A stretch of 64,000 nt of DNA from Dyella sedimenti (lineage in GTDB: Bacteria; Pseudomonadota; Gammaproteobacteria; Xanthomonadales; Rhodanobacteraceae), in contig NZ_JAKWJO010000009.1 in the NCBI RefSeq assembly GCF_022760995.1, forward strand, positions 62,001 to 126,000, read 5' to 3'. Under the pieces are notes generated by a model, which saw only the letters and a list, made by a program, of their open reading frames with translations, was not told where the DNA came from and made no database searches. Made by a program: the position numbers and the translations under genes. This document shows, one piece after another, positions 26,364 to 34,100 of this stretch. The stretch's first letter is position 1, and each line of letters starts with the position of its first letter.

Positions 26364-27928
26364 CGCCCTCCCCGCCGGCCCGCGCATGGAAGCCACTGCT
26401 GGAGACGCTGGCGGGCGCGCCCGAGGCGGCCTGGCTGGAGCGCGGCCGTGCCCTGCAACGAGAGGGCGACGTGGCCGCCGCCATGGCCGTCTTCGCCGAG
26501 GCCGCCATCCGTTTCCCGGACTCAGGCGACGCTCGCCTCGGCATGGCCGGGCTCTGCTGGCAAAGCGGGCAGCGCGCGCAAGCCGAGGCCGTGCTGCGGG
26601 CATGGCTGGACGGCCATCCCGGGCACGCGGCCGCCACGTTTCTGCTGGTGCAATGCTTGCGCGAGGAAGGGCGCCTGCAGGCCGCCGCCGATGCGATGCA
26701 TCGGCTGTTCGGGCACGGCCCCCACGATGCCGACACAGTGATCCAGGCGGTGGAGATGCTCGACGACTATGGCCGCCAGGCGGATGCCGCCGCCATCTGC
26801 GAGCAGGCCATCGCCGCCGGCGCGGAGGATCCCCGCCTGCACGCCTACGCCGGCATGCTGGCCCTGCAACTTGGGCAGTTCGAACGCGTGCGGGAACGCT
26901 ATGCCTACGCGCTGGCCCGGAATGGCCAGGCGGTCGAATGGAACATCCCGCTGGGCCTGGCCAGCCTGCAGCGCTATCGCGATCCGCGGCACCCCGACCT
27001 GGCCTTCTTCCATGAGGTGCTGCAGCGTCCCGGACTGAGCGAACGGACGCGCACCGCCACGATGTTCGCGCTCGGCAAGGCCCATGATGACCTGGAGGAT
27101 TTCCGGCAGGCCGCCGACTGGCTGCGCCAGGCCAATGCCCGCGCGCATGCCGGCAGCACCTGGTCGCGCAAGCGCTGGAGGCGGAGCATCGAGGCGCTTC
27201 TCGCCGCGCCGCCCCGGGCGCCGGCCTTGCCGCCATCGGAAGGTTGGGCGCCGCTGTTCGTCGTCGGCGTGCCGCGTTCCGGCACGACCCTGCTGGCCGA
27301 ACGGCTGTCCCGCTATCCCGGGGTGCGCAACCGCGGCGAACTGGGCTGGCTGCAGGTGCTGGCGCAACGGCTTTCCCTGGCGCCGCCCGGCCAGCGCGCC
27401 CCATTCGAGGCTGCCGCGGCCCAGTACGCCGCACAGCTGCGGCAGGACGATGCCGATGGCCGCTGGTTCATCGACAAGCAGCCGTTGAACCTGCTGCATG
27501 TCGGGCTGATCCTGGCGCTATGGCCGAACGCCAGGATCATCCATTGCGAGCGCCATGCCCGCGATACGGCGCTCTCGCTATGGTTCCAGTCGTTCCACGA
27601 TCCGGCGCACGACTACGCTTACGACCTGGGCGAGATTGCCACGGTGATCCAGGACTGCCGGCGGCTGGCGGCGCATTGGCGCCAACGCCATCCCGACGCT
27701 TTTCGCACCATCCACTACGAGGCGCTGGTCGGCTCGCCCGAGGACGAGTTGGGCAAGCTGGCGCACTGGCTGGGCCTGCCCGAGGCGGATGCCGCCGACG
27801 CGCCAGCCGGTAGCATCGGTACCGCCAGCGTCTGGCAGGCGCGCCAGCCGGTGTATACGCGCTCGGTCGGGCGTTGGCGGCACTACGCGGCGTACCTGCC
27901 GGAACTGCTGAAGATCCCGGACGCCTGA
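26360..27928 (+). CDS. TPR-containing sulfotransferase (second copy)
   Basis: A 522-residue paralogue of the gene before it. TPR-like repeats fill residues 20-280, and the PAPS loop VVGVPRSGTTLLAE lies near residue 300, with a conserved IDKQPLNLLHVGLI and ARIIHCERHARDTALS 3'-phosphate region. It is translationally coupled to the first copy through an ATGA overlap and ends five bases from the convergent third copy. Both copies together would form a two-gene operon with the sulfate donor provided elsewhere, as no PAPS synthesis genes are in the window. Confidence 0.88.
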   Translation: MTPSPPARAWKPLLETLAGAPEAAWLERGRALQREGDVAAAMAVFAEAAIRFPDSGDARLGMAGLCWQSGQRAQAEAVLRAWLDGHPGHAAATFLLVQCLREEGRLQAAADAMHRLFGHGPHDADTVIQAVEMLDDYGRQADAAAICEQAIAAGAEDPRLHAYAGMLALQLGQFERVRERYAYALARNGQAVEWNIPLGLASLQRYRDPRHPDLAFFHEVLQRPGLSERTRTATMFALGKAHDDLEDFRQAADWLRQANARAHAGSTWSRKRWRRSIEALLAAPPRAPALPPSEGWAPLFVVGVPRSGTTLLAERLSRYPGVRNRGELGWLQVLAQRLSLAPPGQRAPFEAAAAQYAAQLRQDDADGRWFIDKQPLNLLHVGLILALWPNARIIHCERHARDTALSLWFQSFHDPAHDYAYDLGEIATVIQDCRRLAAHWRQRHPDAFRTIHYEALVGSPEDELGKLAHWLGLPEADAADAPAGSIGTASVWQARQPVYTRSVGRWRHYAAYLPELLKIPDA

Positions 27929-27932
27929 CCCG

Positions 27933-29765
27933 CTAACCCGGCATGTCGGCGGTGTAGCCCCAATGCCGCAGCATCGGTTCGAGGATGGGCAGCAGCGGCT
28001 CGAATTCGTGGCGATAGCGCTGCCATCGGCCCAGTCCCTTGCGGTTGACCGGCTCGATGACCTGCGAATAGCTGGGCGTGGCGATGAACGCCTTGCCGCG
28101 CGCGTGCCGGTCGAACGCCAGCATCGGCGCCACCTCGTCCAGTTGCAGGAACCGCGCGATGCGCGCGGCCTGCCCGGAGACATCGTCGACCAGGCTCTCG
28201 TAGCGTGACACCAGCACGGTGGGCTTGAATACGTCCACATCCTCCAACCATTGCGTCATCGCTTCCACGTAGGCGTGCGCCAGCCGCTCCAGGCTGGCGC
28301 ACGCCGCCGAGAGCATGCTGGAACGGAAGTTCTGCATGTAGCAGCTCAGGATCACATCGCAGGGATGGCGCAGAGCAAGGATGAACCGTGCCTCCGGGAA
28401 CAGGCGGTGGATCAGCGGCAGCCACTGCATGTTCAATGGGTTCTTGTCGACCAGTTGCGTATCCTGGCGGCGAACGACGCGCTCGCCCGCCATGGCGTGG
28501 TAGCGCTTGCGCAATTCATCGCAGTCGTACTGCCTGAGCACGCTCAAGTCGTCGAGGATGCGCGGATCGTGCCGGCGCAGGATGCCGGCAAGGCGATTGA
28601 AAAAGGGATTCTCGTCCATCGACTGCAGGCGCGGATGCGCATCCAGCATCTGCTCCAGCAAGGTCGTGCCCGAGCGGGGAAAACCCACCACAAAGACCGG
28701 CGAGTCAAGCGCCTCGGGCGCGGCCAACCGTGGCCAGCGCCGGTACTGCTCCGCGGCGACGCGCGGAGCATCCGTGGGCAACGCCGGCGCATCCGGCGCG
28801 AAGTAGGCGGGAAAAGCCAGCCGCAGTTCCGCGGCATGGCGCCGATGCGCCTCGCGCAGGGCCTGCATCGCCGCCTCCGCTTCGCCGAGCTTGTCGCAGG
28901 CGGCCGCCAGCTCGAAATAATGCGCGTAGTCCTCGTCGTCGTTCGGACCGCACTGCTCCAGCAGACGCCGCGCCTCGGCCGGATCGTTCCGTCGCAGCGC
29001 CAGAGTGGCCAGGACGTGCCGCGCCTTGCCGCGCTGTGGCTCCGTCACACCCGAGGTCGCACGGGCTATCGGTGCCACGATCGACTCGGCATCGGCCAGG
29101 CGGTTGGAGCGCTCATAGGCGACGGCAAGTTGCAGCCCGGCATCCAGGTAACCCGGCTGGCGGGCCAGCAGGTCCTCCAGCAAGGCGACCGTCGCCGGCA
29201 CGTCGCCGACCAGCGAAAGCGCCTGGGCCAGTTCCAGTTGCAGGCTGGCGTCGGCCAGGGGCAGCCACTTCGGCCAGGGAGCAAGCAACTCTTCCGCCCC
29301 TTCGAAGTCCTGGCAAAGGCAACAGGCCCGGGCGGCGTGGATCCTTGCCAGGGGAAATTCGCGGTCGAGCCGGTAGGCGTCGAGCAGCACCTCGCGGGCG
29401 GCCAGATAATCGTGCCTGCGGATCAGCAGGAGTCCCTGGTGGATCTTCGGCGATGCATTGCCGGGATCGAGCTGGCAGGCCCTGGCATAGGCGGCCTCGG
29501 CCTCGTCCAGCGCCCCGAGCTCCATCAGGATGGTGCCGTAGTTGCCCCAGTGCACGCTGCTTCGCGGACACAGTCGGGTCAATTCAGCATAGATCTCCCT
29601 GGCCTCGGGCCGACGCTGCTGCATATGCAGGCTGATCGCCAGCATCAGCAGCAGGTTCTCATCCTTCGGCTGGGTCGAGAGCCACGAGCGGCACAGCTGC
29701 TCGGCCTGCAGCGGCTGGCCCGCCTGTATCGAGGCGGCGATCTGGGCAAGAGCGTTGGCGGTCAT
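27933..29765 (-). CDS. TPR-containing sulfotransferase (third copy)
   Basis: A 610-residue protein with a long N-terminal array of about eight TPR units (residues 5-330) and a C-terminal sulfotransferase with PAPS loop VVGFPRSGTTLLEQ near residue 355, VDKNPLNMQWL and ARFILALRHPCDVILSCYM. GGAAACC just before ATG 29765 supports that start; a TTG nine bases up is in frame. It lies downstream of the TonB-dependent receptor on the same strand, with an intrinsic terminator ending only eight bases before the ATG. Confidence 0.88.
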   Translation of the reverse strand: MTANALAQIAASIQAGQPLQAEQLCRSWLSTQPKDENLLLMLAISLHMQQRRPEAREIYAELTRLCPRSSVHWGNYGTILMELGALDEAEAAYARACQLDPGNASPKIHQGLLLIRRHDYLAAREVLLDAYRLDREFPLARIHAARACCLCQDFEGAEELLAPWPKWLPLADASLQLELAQALSLVGDVPATVALLEDLLARQPGYLDAGLQLAVAYERSNRLADAESIVAPIARATSGVTEPQRGKARHVLATLALRRNDPAEARRLLEQCGPNDDEDYAHYFELAAACDKLGEAEAAMQALREAHRRHAAELRLAFPAYFAPDAPALPTDAPRVAAEQYRRWPRLAAPEALDSPVFVVGFPRSGTTLLEQMLDAHPRLQSMDENPFFNRLAGILRRHDPRILDDLSVLRQYDCDELRKRYHAMAGERVVRRQDTQLVDKNPLNMQWLPLIHRLFPEARFILALRHPCDVILSCYMQNFRSSMLSAACASLERLAHAYVEAMTQWLEDVDVFKPTVLVSRYESLVDDVSGQAARIARFLQLDEVAPMLAFDRHARGKAFIATPSYSQVIEPVNRKGLGRWQRYRHEFEPLLPILEPMLRHWGYTADMPG

Positions 29766-29772
29766 GGTTTCC

Positions 29773-29804
29773 AAAAAAAGGGCCGCGTGATCGCCACGCG
29801 GCCC
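29773..29804 (-). terminator. Rho-independent terminator after the TonB-dependent receptor
   Basis: GGGCCGCGTG at 29780-29789 pairs perfectly with CACGCGGCCC at 29795-29804; on the minus strand the stem is followed by seven Ts (29779 to 29773). It separates the receptor stop from the third TPR-sulfotransferase, and its T-tract merges with that gene's ribosome-binding region. Confidence 0.88.
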
Positions 29805-29830
29805 TCAAGGTTAACGCCAGTCGCGGCGGG

Positions 29831-32773
29831 TTAGAACTTGACCGTCACGCGAGCCCAGAAGTAGCGGCCCATCAGGTCGAAGTCGCTCGGGTCGGTATTG
29901 GCGTTGAGGGTGTTGTTCGCGTACAGCATGGGCGGCTGCTTGTCGAACAGGTTGTTCACACCGAAGTCCACACGGGTGTTGATCGGGGCGATGTTGTAAC
30001 CCAGCGACACGTCGTTGTAGACGGTCGCGCCATACTTGAACACCGTGCCTGATACGAAATTCGGCGCCGTATCCTGGACCGTGCCCGCTGGGCCGCCGTT
30101 CTGGAAGCGGCCGATATAGCGCAGGCGCCACTCGGCGCTCCAGCCGCCCGCCTGCCAATCCACGAAGCCCTGCGCACGCCAGCGCGGGAACAGGCAGATG
30201 CCCGCGTTGTCCGGGCAGGCCGAGGCCTGCGCCGAACCATACGGCAGGAAGTGGCCCGCATCGTTGAACGTCACGTTGCCCGAGGTACCCGGCGCGGTCT
30301 CCTGCGTGTAGTACTTCAGGTAGGTGGCATTGAGGCCGATGTTGAACTGGCCGAACGAGAACTGCGGCAGCTTGTAGTTCGCCGACCAATCGATGCCGCC
30401 GGTGCTCAGGCTACCCAGGTTGGCGAACGGCTCGGCCGAGGCCTGCGTGAGCTGGCCGGCGTTCGGACCGGAGTCGAAGCGGCTGATGTACGGGCAGAAC
30501 GCGGTCTGGCCGGCCGCGCAGAGGTTCAGCACGCTCTGCAGGCCCACCTGGACGATGGTGTCGTTGAGGTAGACGTGCCAGAAGTCCAGGGTGGTGGACA
30601 GGCCAGGCACATAGGACGGGCTGTACACCAGGCCCAGGTCGAACGACTTGCCGTGTTCGGGCTTGATCGGGAAGCCCGCCAGCGAGGCGCCCTGGATGAC
30701 CGCCGAAGCCTGGGTCTGGTCGACCACGTTCACGTTCTGGAACGTGCCGTTGGTCGGCACGAACTGGCAGGCCAGTGCGAGCGGTGAACCCGCCGGCGCG
30801 CCGGTGTAGCCGGTACACGGGTCTGAGTGCAGCAGCGGCGCGTCGGAACCGGAAGAATACAGCTCGGCCAGGTTCGGGGCACGGAACACTTCCTGCATCG
30901 TGCCGCGCAGCAGCAGGTCGTCGATCGGCTTCCACTCCAGCGCGAACTTGAAGTTGTTCGTGCTGCCGAAGGTGCTGATCTTGGAGTAGCGGTCGCCGAT
31001 GGTGACATTCAGCGACTGCACGCCGGGCAGATTGGAAAGCACCGGGATGAATGTTTCGGCGTACAGCTCCTTGGTGGTGTAGCCGCCGGACAGGTTGGCC
31101 ACGCACTGGCTGCCCAGCACGCACGAGCCGGTCTCGGGATTGAGCAGCAGCTCCGGATCGGTGACGACCTTCTCATAGTCCTTGCGGAACTCGTAGCCCA
31201 CCGCCAGTTGCACCGCACCGGCCGGCAGGTTGAACAGCTCGCCGCTCAGGCCCGCATGCCAGGTCTTCTCGATCGAATACTGGTTGCTGACCGCGATGGC
31301 CTGCGCCGCCTTCAGCGCCGCGATGCTGCCCGCCGAATAAAGGTCGAATGGATTGAACTGGCATGCCGTCGGATCGACACCAGCCGGGCAGGTTGCCGTA
31401 CCGTCGGCATTGAGCGTGGACGGGCCGGTATACAGGTTGTTCTGGTTGACCAGGCCCGCGGTCGTGGTGGTTACGCTTTGGTGGCCGTAGTTGTAACCCA
31501 GGTCCCAGTTCCAGTTCTTGTCCAGAACGGTGAAGTCGCCCCTGAAGCCGGCGTTGATCTGGGCGTCCTGACGGCCGAATGCCGCGGTACGGTTGCCCAG
31601 CGCGGACAGGCGCGACCCCCAAGCGCTGCCGGCGGTACCGTTCTCGACACCGTACTGGTAGCCCTGGTTCGGATTGAACGCATTGAACGGGTCCAGGTAG
31701 GCGCCGGTGATGCTGCCGTAGACCGCCGGGGCCAGCTGGAAGTTGGACGAGGTCTTGTTGTAGATCGCGTCCACATAGGCAGTGACGTGGTCGCCGAGAT
31801 GGTAGTCGCCCGTGATGAAACCGCCGGTGCGCTCCTGCGGAGTCATGATCAGATTGACCGTCGCGTAGTTGTACTTGTCGGCGTTGCCGTAGCAGTGGTA
31901 GTTCGCCGGCGTCATCGACGTGGCATTGCCACCCGGGTTCAGCGTCACGTAGCCGCAGGAGAACGCACCGGCCGCCGGGCTGCCCGGCGGCACCTGGATA
32001 TGCCCGTACGGCGTGGACGACGAGCCGCCGATGGAGACCTGGCTGCCCGTGATGGAGAGCGAGTTCTTGGAGAACGCGCGATTGGCCGCCTCGACGCCAT
32101 CCTGCTTGTTGTAGTTGATGCCGGCCATGATGCTGCCCTTGTCGGACGTCTGGCCGAAGGTGAAGGTGTAGCCGCTCTGGTCGCCGTCGTTGCGGTCGGA
32201 CTCACCCACGTTCGCGGTGAAGGTCGCACCCTGGTAGTTCTTGCGCAGGATGAAGTTCACCACGCCGCCGATGGCGTCCGAACCGTAGGTGGCCGAGGCG
32301 CCGGTCGGCAGCACTTCGATGCGCTCGATGGCATCGGCCGGGATGGCGTTCGGATCCTTGCTCAGCAGGCGCTGGCCGTCGATCAGGATCAGGGTGCGGC
32401 GGGAACCGAGGCCGCGCAGATTGATCGACGATCCGCCGGTACCGCCGCCGTTGTTGGTCTGGGGGTTGACGTTGCCGCCGGTCATGGCGGGCAGTTGCTG
32501 CACCAGGTCGCCTAGCGTCTGCTTGCCGGTGGCCTGGATCTGGGCGCGGTCGATGGTGACGACCGGGCTGGACGTCTCCACGTCCACGCGGCGGATCAGC
32601 GAGCCGGTCACGGTGACCGTTTCCAGCGTCTTGCTCTTGCCCTGGTCCGGCGGCGGCGTGCCGGATTGCGCGTCCTGCGCGAATGCCGCCGTGCCGTAGG
32701 CGCTCACCGCGAGCATGCCCAGCGAAAGCGCCAGGCGTACCGACGTGCACAGTTTATTTTCCCCGAACTTCAT
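29831..32773 (-). CDS. TonB-dependent receptor
   Basis: A 980-residue outer-membrane beta-barrel receptor. The signal peptide covers about residues 1-32 (cleavage after AFA). A TonB-box-like ETVTVTG follows, then the GSLIRRVDVETSSPV run typical of Xanthomonad receptors, the plug domain (LGDLVQQLPAMTGG, INLRGLGSRRTLILIDGQR, ATYGSDAIGGVVNFIL) and the barrel ending in ARVTVKF with terminal Phe. A GGGAGGGTG precedes the ATG. The substrate is unknown. Its coupling to TPR-sulfotransferases and a beta-hydroxylase gives the locus its distinctive character. Confidence 0.93.
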   Translation of the reverse strand: MKFGENKLCTSVRLALSLGMLAVSAYGTAAFAQDAQSGTPPPDQGKSKTLETVTVTGSLIRRVDVETSSPVVTIDRAQIQATGKQTLGDLVQQLPAMTGGNVNPQTNNGGGTGGSSINLRGLGSRRTLILIDGQRLLSKDPNAIPADAIERIEVLPTGASATYGSDAIGGVVNFILRKNYQGATFTANVGESDRNDGDQSGYTFTFGQTSDKGSIMAGINYNKQDGVEAANRAFSKNSLSITGSQVSIGGSSSTPYGHIQVPPGSPAAGAFSCGYVTLNPGGNATSMTPANYHCYGNADKYNYATVNLIMTPQERTGGFITGDYHLGDHVTAYVDAIYNKTSSNFQLAPAVYGSITGAYLDPFNAFNPNQGYQYGVENGTAGSAWGSRLSALGNRTAAFGRQDAQINAGFRGDFTVLDKNWNWDLGYNYGHQSVTTTTAGLVNQNNLYTGPSTLNADGTATCPAGVDPTACQFNPFDLYSAGSIAALKAAQAIAVSNQYSIEKTWHAGLSGELFNLPAGAVQLAVGYEFRKDYEKVVTDPELLLNPETGSCVLGSQCVANLSGGYTTKELYAETFIPVLSNLPGVQSLNVTIGDRYSKISTFGSTNNFKFALEWKPIDDLLLRGTMQEVFRAPNLAELYSSGSDAPLLHSDPCTGYTGAPAGSPLALACQFVPTNGTFQNVNVVDQTQASAVIQGASLAGFPIKPEHGKSFDLGLVYSPSYVPGLSTTLDFWHVYLNDTIVQVGLQSVLNLCAAGQTAFCPYISRFDSGPNAGQLTQASAEPFANLGSLSTGGIDWSANYKLPQFSFGQFNIGLNATYLKYYTQETAPGTSGNVTFNDAGHFLPYGSAQASACPDNAGICLFPRWRAQGFVDWQAGGWSAEWRLRYIGRFQNGGPAGTVQDTAPNFVSGTVFKYGATVYNDVSLGYNIAPINTRVDFGVNNLFDKQPPMLYANNTLNANTDPSDFDLMGRYFWARVTVKF

Positions 32774-33125
32774 GAGAACACCCTCCCGTTATTTATTTAT
32801 GACTGGGCCTGAACACTTCCCCGCATCAAACCCGCGCCCGAACTACCCAAGAACAGGGTCAGACATTGGTCCACAGCGCTGCGCATTTATCACGCTTTAC
32901 TTACACACAGTCAATAAAATCTATACGGCAAGAAATATCGCGATGCGGGCATTCTTCGCATCAAATTTCGATTATCTTGATAATGTCTTCACGCCAGAAT
33001 CACCCCGTGCGACGCGGCGCTGCGATGACCATCGTAGGAAGGCGGTGAAGGGAGAGTGAAAATAACCTGACGACAAACTGACGGCGGCATTAATACCGCC
33101 GCCAACTCACTGATTGAACGGCATT
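32774..33125. other. AT-rich intergenic promoter region with inverted repeats
   Basis: No gene is seen. The region is markedly AT-rich compared with its surroundings and lies upstream of the TonB-dependent receptor (minus strand). ATTATC TT GATAAT at 32971-32984 is a perfect 6-base inverted repeat with a two-base gap, a candidate operator. A hairpin that could end the amn transcript is at 33083-33100. Confidence 0.45.
33083..33100 (-). terminator. possible terminator after amn
   Basis: A near-perfect stem GGCGG(C/T)ATT/AAT(A/G)CCGCC lies 26 bases past the stop of the AMP nucleosidase. It has no clear T-tract, so this call is weak. Confidence 0.35.
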
Positions 33126-33917
33126 TCAATGCTCCCCGTCGTCATCCTCGAAACGCAGGTGCTTTACGCTTCTCCCATTACGGCGAACTAGCCTCAGCGC
33201 CTCGATGCCGATGCGAATGTGACGCTCGACAAATTGCGCCGTGACATGGCGATCGCTTAATTCCGTCTTAACGCCCTCCGGGATCATCGGCTGGTCCGAT
33301 ACCAGCAACAGGGCGCCACAGGGAATCTGGTTGGCGAAGCCTGCCGCGAAAATGGTGGCCGTCTCCATGTCCACCGCCATGCACCGGGTCCGGCGCAGGT
33401 AATCCTTGAAAGCCTCGTCGTGCTCCCAGACCCGTCGGTTGGTGGTGTACACGGTGCCGGTCCAGTAGTCGTAGCCCAGGTCGCGGATCATGGTGGAGAC
33501 GCCGCGCTGCAGTTGGAAGGCCGGCAGCGCAGGCACCTCCGGCAGCAGGTAGTCGTTGGAAGTGCCTTCGCCGCGGATGGCCGCGATCGGCAGCACCAGG
33601 TCGCCGATGGCGTTCTTCTTCTTCACGCCGCCGCACTTGCCCAGGAACAGCGCGGCCTTGGGCCGGATGGCGCTGAGCAGGTCCATCACCGTGGCGGCGT
33701 TGGGGCTGCCCATGCCGAAGTTGATGAGCGTGATGCCGTCGGCGGTGGCGTTGGGCATGGGCCGGTCGCGGCCCTGCACCTCTACCCCGTGCCATTGCGC
33801 GAACAGATCCACGTAATGGCCGAAATTGGTCAGCAGGATATGCTGGCCGAACTGCTCCAATGGCGTGCCGGTATAGCGCGGCAGCCAGTTGGAGACGATC
33901 TCCTGTTTGTCCTTCAT
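33126..33917 (-). CDS. amn: AMP nucleosidase, short form
   Basis: A 263-residue nucleoside-phosphorylase-fold enzyme predicted to hydrolyse AMP to adenine and ribose 5-phosphate. Visible landmarks are the phosphate-site INFGMGSPNAATVMDLL, GKCGGVKKKNAIGDLVLP and the MEVD-type base-site variant CMAVDMETATIFAAGF. It lacks the extra N-terminal domain of the longer E. coli protein, as is usual in Xanthomonadales. It is divergent from fadE. Confidence 0.9.
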   Translation of the reverse strand: MKDKQEIVSNWLPRYTGTPLEQFGQHILLTNFGHYVDLFAQWHGVEVQGRDRPMPNATADGITLINFGMGSPNAATVMDLLSAIRPKAALFLGKCGGVKKKNAIGDLVLPIAAIRGEGTSNDYLLPEVPALPAFQLQRGVSTMIRDLGYDYWTGTVYTTNRRVWEHDEAFKDYLRRTRCMAVDMETATIFAAGFANQIPCGALLLVSDQPMIPEGVKTELSDRHVTAQFVERHIRIGIEALRLVRRNGRSVKHLRFEDDDGEH

Positions 33918-34100
33918 ATGACCCCATGAGGCCGGCGCAGCGTGGGTGTGCCGCTGCGCGTTACCGGCGACGCCACGCCGGCAAGATGCCAGATTAAGTG
34001 TGGGCATCTTAGCGGCTGCGGTGCCGGTCCAGGGAGCCTGCGCACACGTTATCTTGAAGCGGCACCGCCCACGATGCCCAAGCTCGGAGGAGATAGACCC

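Noticed and set aside
23322..27434. A 1370-residue minus-strand frame that continues through the hydroxylase into the opposite sulfotransferases
   Set aside because: Only its last 439 residues (start at 24641) match a family; the upstream part is antisense to the first two TPR-sulfotransferases.
32971..32984. Fur box upstream of the TonB-dependent receptor
   Set aside because: The half sites are in the opposite orientation (ATTATC then GATAAT) to the Fur consensus and too short; kept only as an unassigned inverted repeat.
33942..34100. N-terminal extension of FadE
   Set aside because: A GGAGGAGA site before ATG 34101 and the family length of about 810 residues support the shorter protein.
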